NCBI RefSeq assembly: GCF_022539505.1
Contig: NC_061510.1
Location: 226,384,043-226,448,042, forward strand
Source of the DNA: Lolium rigidum
Lineage: Eukaryota > Streptophyta > Magnoliopsida > Poales > Poaceae
DNA: 64,000 nt
Reading direction: 5' to 3'
Within the stretch, counting starts at the first letter, position 1. The number at the start of each line of letters is the position of its first letter. Both the position numbers and the translations under genes were made by a program. The notes beneath the pieces were generated by a model. The model saw nothing but the letters and a program-made list of their open reading frames with translations. It did no database searches and was not told where the DNA came from. This document shows, piece after piece, positions 34,016-46,600 of this stretch.

Positions 34016-35487
34016 TAAACAGTCTCAACCGTGGTATTATAGGAGCATACCACATCACCTTGGCAGGAACTCTCTTCATGTGGAGCTCGCTCTCAACATC
34101 ACATAGGTCATCTCGTCTGATCTTATAACGCAATGCAGTGCATACCGAGCATGCATCCAAATTCTCGTACTCCTCATCGCGGTAAATGATGCAGTCATTA
34201 ATGCATATATGTATCTTATGCACGTGTAATCCTAGAAGGTAGACAACCTTCTTTACTTCGTACGTACTAGAGAAAAATTTGTTACCCTTTAGAAGCTGCT
34301 TCTTCAATATTTTTAGCAACTTTTTAAATCCCTTGTCACTCACACCGTTCTCTGCCTTCTATTGTAACAATTTCAGTGTGCTGCCCAGCTTTTTCACGCG
34401 ATCTTCGCAATTTGGGTACAATAATTTTTTGTCATCCTCTAACATCTGTTCAAATTTCAACCTCTCCTTTTCAGTTTCACAGTATCTCTTTGCATCAGCA
34501 ATGGCCTGACCAAGATCATCAGCGGGCACATCTGATGCCTCTTGATCTTTAGCTTCACCCGTTGCAGTATCATTCAGGGAACATAAGATAGTTGTTATCG
34601 TCTTCTTCTTAATTGTCTTCCATCATAACCTCTCTTTCTCCGTGGTTGGTCCAACAATTGTAGCTGGGCATGAAACCGGACCAAATTAGGTGGGCGTGAA
34701 GGGTTTTCGAGGAAGAGTAATCATTCTTATTCCGATGGAAAACACATGGACAACACATAAAACCATCCTGATTGTTTTCCTCAGCCACACCAATAAAAAA
34801 ATTCAGGCCCGTCATGAAATCGGCATGGTGTCGATCACCGTACATCCATTGCCAGTCCATCTGCATTATATAATTAAGTTTATCAAAAACCATTACAGAA
34901 TATCATGAATAGAGAAGCGATGTACATCGACACATGTATTTTATCAATGACGGATGGAAGGATAAAGTTGTTAATTAACCTCAATCGAGAAGGGAAAAAA
35001 TAGGAGAAAGCCTAAGTGTCGCTTGGGCACTTCATATCATTTTGTGTGAACTCAAGTGGCATCATGCTCTCAGGTATTTCATCGAGCACCTCTTGTGCAT
35101 AAGAAGGGAAAGCAAACCAACATACACCTTTTGTGCATATATAAGAAGGGAAAAAGAGGAGAAAGCTAAGTGTGGCTCACATGTACACAACCTTGAGCAG
35201 GGCACGGGGATATATATATAAAGATGGACCTTTAGTTCCAGTTGTAGACACCAACCGGAACTAAAGGGGATCACGGCCGGCCGCACCCCGCCGCAACCCT
35301 TTAATCCTGGTTGGTGTCTCCAACTGGGACTAAAGGCAGTATCCGAACTGGCACTAATGCCTGCCCTGACCCGTGCGACGTCCTCGCAGCTCGAACCGGG
35401 ACTCATTCTCACATTAGTCCTGGTTCTAAGGCGACTGGGACTGTTGCTCCCAGGGCCTCCGAACGGAAGCCCTGTTTTCTTCTAGTG
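34016..35487 (-). mobile_element. CACTA (En/Spm) element, 5' end portion
   Basis: In minus orientation the end at 35487 reads CACTAGAAGAAAACAGGGCT. Next inward (35220-35460) are subterminal repeats in both orientations of TTTAGT(C/T)CC(G/A)GTTGGT type, then the TNP2 remnant. The 3-bp flank is GGG (35488-35490). I did not find the other end; the transposase stops at the AT-rich repeat near 34015, so the element is probably truncated there. Confidence 0.8.
34030..34893 (-). pseudogene. CACTA TNP2 transposase, N-terminal part
   Basis: From 34893: MDWQWMYGDRHHADFMTGLN, GFMCCPC and YSSSKTLHAHLIWSGFMPSY, the Transposase-associated domain at the start of TNP2. After a stop at 34609 and a frame change near 34580 comes a charged linker (DAKRYCETEKERLKFEQMLE). 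After a TAG near 34359 comes the start of Transposase_21: VSDKGFKKLLKILKKQ, NDCIIYRDEEYENLDACSVC, RVPAKVMWYAPIIPRL. The reading ends at about 34030, well before the catalytic part. It is dead and truncated. Confidence 0.88.
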
Positions 35488-35923
35488 GGGTAGCACAAGG
35501 TTAACGTAGATGGATCCTTCTCTACGGCGTCTGGTAAGGGCATCTCCAATGGGGCGACGCAAGCAGACGCAGAGCAACCCGTTGTGATCGCGCGGTCGAA
35601 AAATTCGTCTGGAACCAGACCCAGCGGTCCGACGCATAGTGACCTGTCTGTTAGCGTGACGCAAACGCGGCCCAAATATGCGCCTCGGGTACGTCTCTGT
35701 GGACGCAGCGCGGTCGTGCCGCGTGACTGCTCGCGTCTGGGTGGACATTTCGTCAGGCCCGCCTGGAAGCGATCATGGCTCGATGCGTCTTCTCAGTGGC
35801 ACCAGTACTAGCGACGAGGCGTCGCTTCGGCAGTCTGCGCCACGTTAATGACGATGCCTCGTCTGCCGACCGCTTGCCGCTCACCTCTGCCACGCATGCC
35901 GTGCCCCTCGGCTGCCTCCAGCG

Positions 35924-35930
35924 TATATAA
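35924..35930 (+). promoter_or_regulatory. TATA box inside the Harbinger-like element
   Basis: TATATAA, followed by CTCTCACACAAACCCTAGCC about 45 bp downstream. The region upstream (CTGCGCCACGTTAATGACG) resembles that upstream of the B3 gene (CTGCGTGCCAGTGTTAATGAG). Confidence 0.65.
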
Positions 35931-36155
35931 AGAGGGGCGCGCGCTCGGTTGCCTCATCTCATCTCCTCTCACACAAACCCTAGCCGCCGCACAACCTCCA
36001 CCGTAGCACCGCCTCGCGCCTGTCCTCCACCTTCGTAGGGAGCAGCACCGGACGCGGCCAGGCTACTGCGCCTCCACCTCTGACTCCAACCTCACCCGAG
36101 CGACAACTCCGACAAGGAGAACGACGATAGCGCAGAAAACATCATCGACGCGGCC

Positions 36156-36332
36156 ATGGACGCGAAGTTCATGCCTGACCAGGAGCAAGAAGAAGAGGAG
36201 GAGCGGGTGGCCACGCAGCGTTCGACGCAAAGCAGTAATGTCGCAGATGGAGCTGCGGGCGGTGGAGAAGCCGAGGAGGAGGGAGGGAGGCAACGACGGT
36301 GTCGGGCCGTCAACCACCCCAAGGGGCGATAA
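36156..36332 (+). pseudogene. Short acidic ORF, remnant of a transposon protein N-terminus
   Basis: ATG at 36156, stop at 36330, 58 residues. The same frame is open upstream without an ATG from about 36080. It is rich in Asp/Glu (PDQEQEEEEERV) and ends with a basic stretch (RQRRCRAVNHPKGR). An acidic DAAMDAKF-type start is what I would expect from Harbinger-type grass transposase N-termini, but the match is from memory and short. AATATT-rich DNA follows; no further exons seen. Confidence 0.35.
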
Positions 36333-36655
36333 GTAGTCTAGGGATTTGTTCTCCCTTCTTGTTTTCTGTATGTACATTTTTTTGCTTTTGATTTATGAAA
36401 AAAATATTGGAAAAACAATATGGGTCGCCCTGCTGGGAGCACACCCAGAAGCAAACGGACGCGCGGTTAAAAGTAACCATTTTCGTGTTTGCGGTCGCAA
36501 ATGGACGCGCGAGGCCATTTTAGACGTCCGAAACATCGCCCCGTTGAAGATGCCCTATTGGATCACCATGGCAAGTTCGCGGCAGGAGCTAGCAGTTTTT
36601 GGACTTCCGTTTTGGTTCAGGAGGGGGCACAGAACTGACCAAAAGTAGGGGCATT

Positions 36656-37560
36656 GCAAAGGTTTGCATTTTTTGATCAAGGAGCATAGCCCCAGCCTCT
36701 GCATCCAAAGGATGCACACAGCTTTCTTCTTTATTAAATTATTCGCAATGTCTTACAAGGGGAATACAAAGATCAACTCGAAGCCTCCTTCCTAGCGACA
36801 ACTCGCTATACCTACGATGAAGGGGGGACCATGAACAAGGTCATACTCCCTGACGGTACACCAACATACATCATCCAAAAAGCAAAACCCTGAGGGTGTG
36901 CCATTGCACACGTCGTAGAGTTCGCAACCACCATCTATCTCGAACCCATCTCCAAGCGAGATCAACGCATTGACCGTGCCAGGCCCACACCGTCGATGTC
37001 ACCATAACACCAAACAGCTCCACCATCCTGCCCGCGTCAAGCAGTCCTCGCCCGTCTTCGATACTCCGCAGCTCCACGCCGCTGAGAATCATCGACGACA
37101 ACGTGGTAGTTGAAAACCACTCCACCAAAAACCACCTCCATCCAGCCGCTGCTCCAAAAACGATGCCCCAGGAGGTAGCACGACGCAGGGAGCGCCGTCA
37201 TCGTCCGATCCTTGTTGGAGCAGCACGAGTGAGTTCCCGTGGACTGCGATGACGATGCCTTCAAGAAGGAAGCGACGCTTAACACCGCCATCGCCAGCCA
37301 ATCTTGACACGGTTTTCACCGACAGCCGTGAGTCCCCAACTCAGCAAGAGCAAACGGAGGGGCCAGCAAAGATGATGCCTTCGCAGGGGAACGACGCCAA
37401 TAGCCGCCGCCATCATCCGCCAAGAACGAAGTCAATGCGCGGTGTTCACCGGTGGCCCCTTCGCGGCTAGCTCATCATCGACTAGATCTTCATCGCCGGG
37501 TAGAGGGATCATCGTCGACTAATCTCCTAATATTCGGCACAAAATAAACAAACAACATAA
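36656..37560 (-). mobile_element. 3' untranslated end of a LINE, 5'-truncated
   Basis: On the minus strand the segment ends with GGATGCAGAGGCTGGGGCTA...TTGATCAAAAAA (to about 36665), a typical 3' end of grass L1 LINEs. The upstream GC-rich part has no intact frame. The left limit is the A-tract; the right limit is uncertain. Confidence 0.5.
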
Positions 37561-37641
37561 GAGAGAAGACACATCACACACATCTTAAGTACAAGCTTAG
37601 TTATTTGATACGAAATGACCAACAATAATAGAAATAAATAT

Positions 37642-39206
37642 TCACACATTTTTAGCCTGGGCCTTTAGCTTTTCCTTAAGCAACGCCATCACATCACTAT
37701 TAGGAAAACAACTAGCCACAATATTGGTAGCAGTGGTGCACCGTATATGGGGTGTGCCACCGCTAGCACATATACTAGTGGCGGACCATATATGGGGTGC
37801 ACCATTGCTACTGATGTGCCTGGTTGACCCACACCTCCCAGACATACCAGTGGCGCACAACACATAGGTGCGCCACTGCTATTTGAGGTACCAGTGGCAC
37901 CTAGTTCTGGTGCGCCACTAGTATGCCTATAAGAGAGATGAGATTTCGGTCCCCACTTAGCGGTGCCGCACCACCAAAATTTTCACCCCTTGTTTGCCAT
38001 TTTGGTTTTGAACAAATAAAGAAAATTATAGAAATTTCAAAAAAATATAATTTCTCGAGATGGCCATGTGTTTATGTGTTCTAGTTGTTAAGAAAATTAA
38101 TAAACATAAATTTTGACCTATTATGAAAAATGGAATAATGTTTCGGTAAAATGGCTCTTGAGGTTGCATACGACCTCCGATGAAAAATAATTTATATGAA
38201 AATGTGTCTACAGAAAAAGTTACATCCGATTTCAACCGCCTACAGCCGTTTAGCGATTATTTAGGTTCCTCAAAATAAAAAGGAAAGCAGTGTTTTTTTA
38301 GGTTTTTAGAAAATAAGTTCGAACGAGGGAAAAGTTAGAAGTGGCGCATCATGTCTTGGTACGCCACTACTAACTTTCCCTCCTTCGAAATCCAAATCGG
38401 CCGGCCATCTACCCTTACGCTTGTCCACGTCTTACTTCTCCTCCATTCTTCCCCCTCCTCCTCCTTCTTTCCTCCATCCTTTCCTCCTCTCTGGCCTCCT
38501 CTCCTCCCATCTTCCTCCTCTTCAACGTTCTACCTTCTCTCCACTTTATCCCTCCTCTCCTCCTTCCTCCGCTACTTCTTCGGCCAGCGACCCCTTCCTG
38601 CTACTCCCTCCTCTCCTCCCCGCCGGCTACCGCCTACGAACTAATAATTAGGAAAAAATAACAAGAAAAAACCTAGACAAAGGGCAAATAAATAGTGCCA
38701 GATTTAGATCTAGATCCAGATCACGATTTCAAAAATATCAGTGGCACAACTAATTTTGTACTAGTAGCGCACCTAACAGAAATACCAGTGGAGCACCACC
38801 TGGTGCACCACTACTAGTTGTTAGTAGTGGTGTGCTAGTAGCGGTGCACCTGTGGTGCGACAATGGTACCTACAAGTGGCGCTCCACTGCTAGGCCTTTT
38901 CCTAGTAGTGCATCGGCATAGCCAAGCTCAATCATGTTTACCTTGTCTGACACTTCCTGCCTTGCTTCTCCCGCTGAAATTCATGGTTGGACACAACTTG
39001 ATTTCGTTGGGTTGGGCAAGCCTCGACATCACAAGCAAGACACGAGAAGGTTCCAGTGAGTGAGGTTTATCAATCGCTTCCATGAAGGTGAACTTACATG
39101 ATTTAGTGGCACCCCATGAACTCCAGCCAGTGACCACTGCTTTGTATGCCACAAGACGATTCGGGGATCCGTAGTTGCACTGCTGACGCGTTACAAATAG
39201 GTTGTT
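37642..39206 (-). pseudogene. Last two exons of an unrecognised gene, interrupted by a CACTA element
   Basis: Exon A (at least 39206-39098, open) ends at a GTAAGT donor and reads LVAYKAVVTGWSSWGATKS. The intron is 38974-39097, with TTTCAG at its end. Exon B is 38973-38914 plus 37694-37642, split by the CACTA at 37695-38910. Counting the duplicated CAT once, exon B is 113 nt and reads without a stop into DVMALLKEKLKAQAKNV and a TGA at 37642. Splice phase fits. An in-frame TGA at 39207 precedes exon A, so either an exon border lies nearby or the gene was already broken. I cannot name the protein; its helical, Lys-rich tail could be host or transposon-derived. Confidence 0.5.
37695..38910. mobile_element. 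Non-autonomous CACTA element, 1216 bp
   Basis: Ends are CACTATTAGGAAAACAACTAG and, inverted, CACTACTAGGAAAAGGCCTA, with CAT duplicated at 37692-37694 and 38911-38913. Both ends carry arrays of (A/C)CAGTGGCGCACC-like repeats in both orientations (37730-37925, 38335-38370, 38735-38890). The interior includes a CTCC-rich stretch (38430-38640) that yields spurious ORFs and a segment shared with the CACTA at 54995. There is no transposase. Confidence 0.92.
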
Positions 39207-39259
39207 TCAGTCCTCGTTATGGATCCACCTAGGCATTTCGCCAACATGAGAAGAAACTC

Positions 39260-41090
39260 CCAAATATCCATGATCAAGATCAAACAATCAAAGGTTAAAA
39301 GACCACTAAAGAATCTCAAATATCGAGGATATATAACATACGATGTCGCCGCTATTGTCTCAAGTATAGATGGGCATCATGATGTTCGCTGAAACCTGGG
39401 CCCCTACTGTGCCCACATAATGGTTCAGATGTTCACCGTGCGAGTTAAGCTCATATGATTCAGATAATGACGAGTGGTGGGTATGCATGTGTAGTGGATG
39501 ATGCATATAAATAATTGGAAAGGAAATAAGTCCTCGTAGTGGGACACACGAATCATTGATAAAACCTTAGTCAGTGTTATGCAGTTGACTATTCAAGAGG
39601 GAGAGGCCCACTAAAAACGTCATTAACATGTACGATGAAGAAATTAATGCCTATGTACCTCTAGTGTGGCAGAACGAAGCGTCGCTCTTGCGTGCCACCT
39701 ACCACGACGTTCGGATGTGCCAGCATGGTGCCTACCATGGCGCAAAAATTTGTCATCCGACTTTGTTGGCCATTGATGGCTTGTAAAAACGACCATTTTA
39801 TCTCCATCTAAACTGCGGTGTCTTGTCTCAATATGAAACAAATATCTTCCTACACCTGCCAAAAAGTGCTAATCAATGCGAATATGTGCAAATATCCTTC
39901 TTTATTTGTTTATGCAGAAATAAAAGTATTTAAGAGAAAATTAAGATAAATTAATGAAGAATTAGGAGCTAAAGATGTCACCAAGTCAACCAGGGTTCGA
40001 AGATGATTCTCAGGAGGCTTAACGACCACTGGTACTGTCATCCCCTCTTGTACGATCTGACAGTACCATATGTCGGTGACTTCGTCTTGTCAAACCCAGT
40101 ATAAAACGTGAAGGCATCCACGACATTCGAGAGACACACATAGAGAAAAACCATATTCCACCGCCATAGCCATATCCAATCTACATCGAAGCGATGTTGC
40201 TGCCATTGACTTGCCTAATCATCTTCTTGATCCTTTCTCTCCCCTATTTGTAATCTTGATTCATTAACAATTGGCAACATTGTAAGACTATTTTTCATTC
40301 ATCTCTCTAAGATTCATAATACAATATTTATGATTCTTGATCTAATCATCTTTGTGTAGTCATCTTAGGTTATGGGCTAAGGCCTAGACTCTCATGATCT
40401 TACTTTGGGATATTGTTTAGTATGATAGTAGAGAGCTATTTCTAGTAGCTGATATCATTGCCTCAATCTTAAGGCTTGACAGGTACCCGAATTAGAAAGA
40501 TCGGTAAAGGTATTAAGATTTGAGTAGAAATAGTTGTATGATTCGATGCCATCCTCAAGTGATAGCATTCTTGGGTCGGTAGTGTGGCTATCTTCCAGGG
40601 AATAACGGTGACATCACTGATCCTAATGTTGTTGTCTGATTTATTTTAATATAAAGACTTCGGTTGCTGTGTAGGAACTCGAGGTGGATAATCGATCCAT
40701 AAAGACTGTGGTCTGCAACATTATGGTGTTTTTAGGATGCATTGCCCACATTATATGTTGCATCTTTATTTCAGTATATTGACACATTTGACCTTCAGTT
40801 TATCTTTGAATTTCATGTACTAATGCACAGATGCAGGTGAAACCTTAAGCACCTGGTCTATCTCCAAATCATTGGTACACAACAACACAAGAAACCCATT
40901 GTTCCGGTAAAGCAAAACTTAGAAAACTAGAAGTCTTCTTTGAGTGAACTTACACTAAAAGCAATCTTCCTACTGGATTCGATAAACCTAGATCTATAGG
41001 GAAAAACTTTTGCTGATGACTGGCTTGTGTTGTCCAAAAAATCTGGCGGGTAAGGAGGCTATATTTTAGTGAATCCAACTTCTTCATCTG
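39260..41090. other. Unassigned region, part possibly LTR-derived
   Basis: No gene seen. 40070-40270 has a promoter-like look (CAGTATAAAACGTG followed by a pyrimidine/CA-rich leader CACACATAGAGAAAAACC), as in retrotransposon LTRs, but I found no matching second LTR, PBS or termini. Confidence 0.25.
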
Positions 41091-41159
41091 TTAATTGCAG
41101 CCCATAGATTTGGCAATGGAGTGGCACTTCTATTAGAAGTAACATAGAATGGTAACTTG

Positions 41160-41351
41160 TTACTAATCTATGTTACAAACTTCCTGGTGGGTAGTAACAT
41201 ATGTGTGATATCATGCAAAGTCATATTTATTTGATTGTAGCTAGACTCATCTTGTCTTAGAAAGTGTAATGTTATGGTAACATACCTAGTTACCACAAGC
41301 ATCTATCTCCTTATCTAATGGCATGCCACATGTCATCTAAATGCATATATG
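41160..41351. mobile_element. MITE, left part (split by a LINE fragment)
   Basis: GTAACATA/TATGTTAC-rich sequence with the ACCACAAGCATCTATCTCC...GCCACATGTCATC segment common to a widespread Triticeae MITE. A matching end with ACTCCCACTATGAGTAGTCAT is at about 41785-41825 beyond the LINE fragment. Limits are approximate. Confidence 0.4.
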
Positions 41352-41775
41352 GCATTTTTTTTGACACGCAAGACTGTGAGGCAAAAAGCCCCACAGCAAT
41401 TTTCATTTTATTTCTCTCAAAAAAGTCCAAACTTATGTACAAAACCAAAGAAAGAAACTGTACAAAAAAGAAAAACTACAAGAAAAAGGCTCTAAGGCAG
41501 AGACCTAATCCAAGACAAAAGTCTATCCTTATGCTTCAATTTGATCCTATATTGCAACAAAGATATGTCATGTATGAATTTTGCCTTCCACTTAATGAAA
41601 GAGCTTCTCTCAGCACTGAATATTTTCCCATTCCTGATCAACCATATATTCCAACAAGTCAGAATAATAACCTCCATGAAGAAAGGTTGAGCAAAACTTC
41701 TCCTGGCCTTATTCAGCACTACTTGCATATCATCATCAGCCTCCCAGTCAATCTGAAGATAATTCCATATTCTGG
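41352..41775 (-). mobile_element. 5'-truncated LINE fragment with zf-RVT tail
   Basis: The minus strand ends in an A-tract (T run at 41353-41361 on the plus strand). The frame 41728-41492 reads FFMEVIILTCWNIWLIRNGK...SWIRSLP, the end of the zf-RVT domain found at the C-terminus of plant LINE reverse transcriptases, with its natural stop. Only about 420 bp of the 3' end are present. It seems to have inserted into a MITE. Confidence 0.75.
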
Positions 41776-41829
41776 AGCTTGTTACTAGCTATGTACTCCC
41801 ACTATGAGTAGTCATAACTAAAATAGGTT

Positions 41830-43440
41830 CCAAAAATAGTATTTGTAATACCTGGTTGGGTACCCCGCCGGAGATTATTATGAACTTGTTTGCATTTGAG
41901 TATGCTTAATATAAATTGAGACATTTACATCAGAAAAAAATACAAAAAGAGCAGTCAGGAAAAAAACAAAAATTCTTTGATGGTGTGTAAGTGTACTTAT
42001 CATTTTCATGTTGGATAAGTGTATTCATTTGCTACGTTTACAGTTTTTTGTTAATTAATTATTATATAATGGTGGTATTCGTCTTCGATAGATACTAAAT
42101 ATTGGTGTGGTTTTGGTAAATGCTGTATTAAACATACTTGGATCGAACTTCAGAATAAGTATGATACTACTTGTTGAATTTGTACATGAAAGAAATGAGT
42201 AACTGGTACCAATAGTTTAATTCAAGAAAATATGATCAAAGAGCAGAACAATGACGACAAATCGAGTACAATTCCTTTGATGTTCTCCATGATGCCATGT
42301 GCCATTTTTGCTATAAGCGGTTAGGGACTAGAGTTCAGGATTGAGAGTCGCCAAGGAGCAAGGTCGATGTACGATGCCACACCCTTGATCAATCCATACA
42401 CTACTCAAATTACATTTTCTTGTATAGGGTAACTATAGAAGTGGAGATGTGCACACTCTTCAGGGTGCAAGTGCAGCATTGCCTATGATTTTGAAATCTC
42501 ATGCATTTAGCCAGAGATGTATAGATGGGCAATTGATAGTCGGTTCCCACTTGCGAAGGTCTCTCCTGAGAGAAGGAGGATTATCAATAGTGTGGCCGAG
42601 TCAAATTGCATAGGGCTCGAGGAAGAAGGTATACCGGGAACCAAAACTTCTAAAATTATTTGATCGCATGTTCATATCGCATGTCTAAGTAACTAAATAT
42701 TTATTTATTGGTACATATGCATAGCCATTAGATAAAATGTTAAATTATAGTAAAGTCTCATTCAGTTTAATCCATATTAATATGAGGACATAGATGATCG
42801 CAAAATATAATAGACAAAGTATATATTGTCGTACGAATAGATAAACATCAAGCATATATACCTTGTTTGCCTATAAATTAATTAGTTAATGGTTTCGTTC
42901 GAAAGTAAGATGAGAAGAACATATGTATTGTCTAGGATGACTGTAACATTTGAGTTGATGCCGACAATTGAGATGAAAGTGTCACAAAATGATCAAAGTT
43001 AATGAAAAGACGCATGTATGAACTCAGGTTGAGGAGTAACAACCCGTGCAAGAGTGGGCCTTTCTGAATTAGGAATCTATTTCATTTGTGGGCTAAAACC
43101 CAAAAATCTGACAATAAGGACCTTCTCACCCTTTTCTCATCTCTTTATACAAACACAAGTTTTAGTGTTTAGATCTGATAATTTTTTACCCTGAGGAAAT
43201 ATCTGATAGTTCACGGCTATAAAAATAATAAATTTCTAAATTATTTTAATAATTACTACTCTGATTCAAATTAGTTATTGTAGATTCATTGAACCTAGAC
43301 AACATTTTACCTAAATCTGGAATAATTATTTTGGATTAAATGGATATCAAAAGCTCCTTGGTGATTACATATGCCTAGGTGGAGTGAATGTAAGGGTTCA
43401 TGGGCTAGTAGGTAAATACACGAACCTGGATATATATTTT
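41830..43440. other. Unassigned AT-rich region
   Basis: No coding potential, repeat structure or element ends that I can support. Confidence 0.4.
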
Positions 43441-43668
43441 TCGATAAATGGTTCTATATTACATAAAAGTTAAATATTACACTAAATCTCTGCATAACTA
43501 AGTTGCACACATCTGTCAAAGAGTTCAACAAAACATATAAAAATGGTACGAACGTTCATGAAGAACACTAATGCCAAACTATCCAGGATGGGTAGCAATC
43601 CTAAGATTATGTAGCCACCCATGTGAAGTAATAAATTCCTTCGCGTATCCTCCAATCATGTAGAAACC

Positions 43669-46600
43669 TCAGTAAAGAGGTCGCGATCCTCGATGCGCTG
43701 AAGTGACGATCATGAACGTAGCAAAGCCGTACAACGGCAGACGACCTGTATGAGAGAAGATTTTCTCATTAAAAACCTTGTCATTCCTACATAGCCAAAG
43801 AAACCATATAACGGCAATCTTCCCCACTCTGACAAGTAAGTTAAACCTAGAATGCACCATTTCAGCCTATTGTCAAATATATTTGCATTGCACTGCGGTT
43901 GGTATAAGGTAGAACATATCTGAATGACTGACCATATAGACCTAGCGAACTGATATTGGACGAAAAGGTGTTTTATTGTCTCCTCCTCATGAGAAAAAAC
44001 ACATTTCTTACACCCATGACAGTTTTGTTTTACAAGGTTATCTTTATTAAGAATCACACCACAGCAAAAAACTACCATGCAAAAAACCTTTGTTTTGGGT
44101 GGTATCTTCATCTTCCAAATGGATTTATTATTAAATACCGACTAAACGGGTTCGATTAGAACTTTGTACATTGATCCTACCGAACACCATTCTTGGTAAG
44201 ACCCAACGGAATTCATCGAACCTCTGTGCTCATTGGGTTGAAGCTAAACGATGTAGCAATTCATTCCACGATGCCTACCGGGGTCCAATAAGATCACGCC
44301 TGAACGTCATCGTAGGTGGAGATGTTTCCATCACCTTAGATAGGGTATCACCTTTATGTAGCATCATATTGTACAAAGCTAGATATTTTTCTTGGAGGGT
44401 GGTAGCTCCCAACCATTTATCCTCCTAGAACCTTATCTCAGATCCTTCCTTAATAGATAAAAAACCATATGAAGAAATATGCTTGTTAGTTGCCATAAGA
44501 CCAACCCAAAAGTGGTAATCTCCAGGTTTCCATATAACCTGAGAAATTGCCTTTGAGCCAACATACTTTATTCACCTTGATCTTTTGGATAGCAAACAAC
44601 ACTCCATCTAACTAACCAATATTTTTTATCACTATCTCCTTGCCACAAGAATCTTGATTGGAAATAGTCCAATCTATGCAAGACTCCTTTAGGCAATTGA
44701 AGAAAGAAATCATATATAGTACAATCTTTGTGAGTACCGAATTTTTGAGGAATAATCTTCTACCCAGAGATAGTAGCTTTACTTTCCAACTACTACGGCA
44801 CTTTTGCACTCTTTCCCCGACTTGTTTCCATTCAGCAAGCATGAGTATCCAATGATGAATCGGAATTCCCAGATAGCTGAAAGATAGGTAGTCCACCGTA
44901 AACTAAGTGATGAACCACCCCTTCAATTTTCTCATCAACTTTTGCGCGCTAAATAATAATGGCAAACATATCCACCACAATGTTAAATATCATTGGAGAT
45001 AGGGGATTACCCTGTCTCAAACCTTTTTTTGTCTCAAAGTATATACCAACATCATCATTGACCTTAATGGGATTTCTTTCCGAGAGTTTGTTAAAGAAAA
45101 TACCACTTAACTTTATCGTAGGCTTTTTCAAAATCGATTTGGAGAACCACCCCATTCAAGTTTTTACGGTGCAACTCATGGATTGTTTCATGCAAGGTTA
45201 CGACTCCATCTAGGATATATCCACCTTGCATGAAAGCGGTCTCGGTAGGACGAACCACATGATCATCGGCATAATTTAGCCTAAAAATAGAAACATTAAA
45301 GCAAACATTAAGAAGAAATATCGTTCTATATTGTTCAATTAGTTTGCTTGATTGACCTTTGTTAACAAAAAAATCTCCCCAAAGTTAATGCGGAAAAGTT
45401 CAAGCTTTCTAGCATGAAAGTCACCAAAAAGCTCTAGTAAATCATCTTTGATAATGTCCTATAAAGTTTGATAAAACTCAGATGAAAAATCATCAGGTCC
45501 AGACACCTTGTTGCGCTCCATCTGGAAAAAAACAGCCTTATTTAGCTCTTCCTATGAATAAGGAGTAGTAAGGATGGCATTTTGCACAGACGACACTTGA
45601 CGGGTATCATCAATCCTAGATTTATCCAAGGAAACATTTCATTCCTCCTGGTTGTCGCATAAGCCTTTGTAGTATGAAGTAATATATGACTTAAGCTCCT
45701 AATGACCTTCGATCGAGCCCTCATCCTGAACAAGAGAATGAATGAGTTTCATCATGTGCATACTATTGGCCATACTATAAAAGTATCTCGTATTCGAATC
45801 TCCATTCCAGCAGGAATTGTGACTTAGATCATTGGTACATTTGAGTTCCTCCTCTCGCAATAGACCCGCTAACTTTGCGTTGTATTGACTTTGAAGTTGA
45901 AACTCTTTCTTCGTTAACGGTCTCACTTCAGTGATTTCCTCTAAATCATCAATATTCGATGATAGGCTCAATTTTTATTTTGAGCCCACCCACCGAGGTA
46001 TCTTCGCATAGAGCATAGTTTATTATTCCACCTCTAAATGGGATCCACGCAGACAACAGGATTCTCCCATATATTTTTTACCATGTCCGAAGAACCATAA
46101 CAATGCAACCATCCCAGTTCAAATTTAAATGGAGGGATACACTGAGGGGTTAGAGTTCCAGTGGTCAATAATATGGGAGCTTGATCCGACAAAGCCTCAA
46201 ACCGAGGTAGAGCTCGTATAGAGACCATAGGAAATATTTGTTCCCACTCTGAATCCATTTGTAAGCGATCTAATTTCTTGTAAGTAGGCTCTGGAAGATA
46301 GTTTTCCCAAGTGTATTGTCTCCCAACCATTGAAATATCTCTAAAATAAAAACTATCAATGACATCATTGAATAAAAAAAAGGCCAATGGTTGTCGAACC
46401 TACCCTTGCTATTCTCATGAGGGTATCTAAGCAAACTAAACCCCCTATAATAATAGGGTACAAATTATCTTTCGCTATATTAACCAACTCATGAAGAAAG
46501 TTAGGTTTAAAAGTGTTCTGAGAAGCTCCATAGATGGCGATCAAGCTCCATTTGAAGTTATCAGATTTATTCTGGATGTGAAGTTTTATATGAAAATCAC

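Larger units (their letters stand above)
35538..36555 (+). mobile_element. Harbinger-like non-autonomous element, 1018 bp
   Basis: The left end is GGGCATCTCCAATGGGGCGA and the right end, inverted, GGGCATCTTCAACGGGGCGA (two mismatches in 20). Flanks are TAA on the left and TAT on the right, compatible with a mutated TWA duplication. GACGC/GCGTC-rich subterminal sequence lies inside both ends. It holds a TATA box, a cereal-type leader and a short ORF, but no catalytic domain. Confidence 0.7.

Noticed and set aside
45262..45273. Tyr-Ala-Asp-Asp on the minus strand in LINE B
   Set aside because: It lies before the TETAFM and DFEKAYDKV motifs, so it is not at the catalytic site. The true box is deleted.
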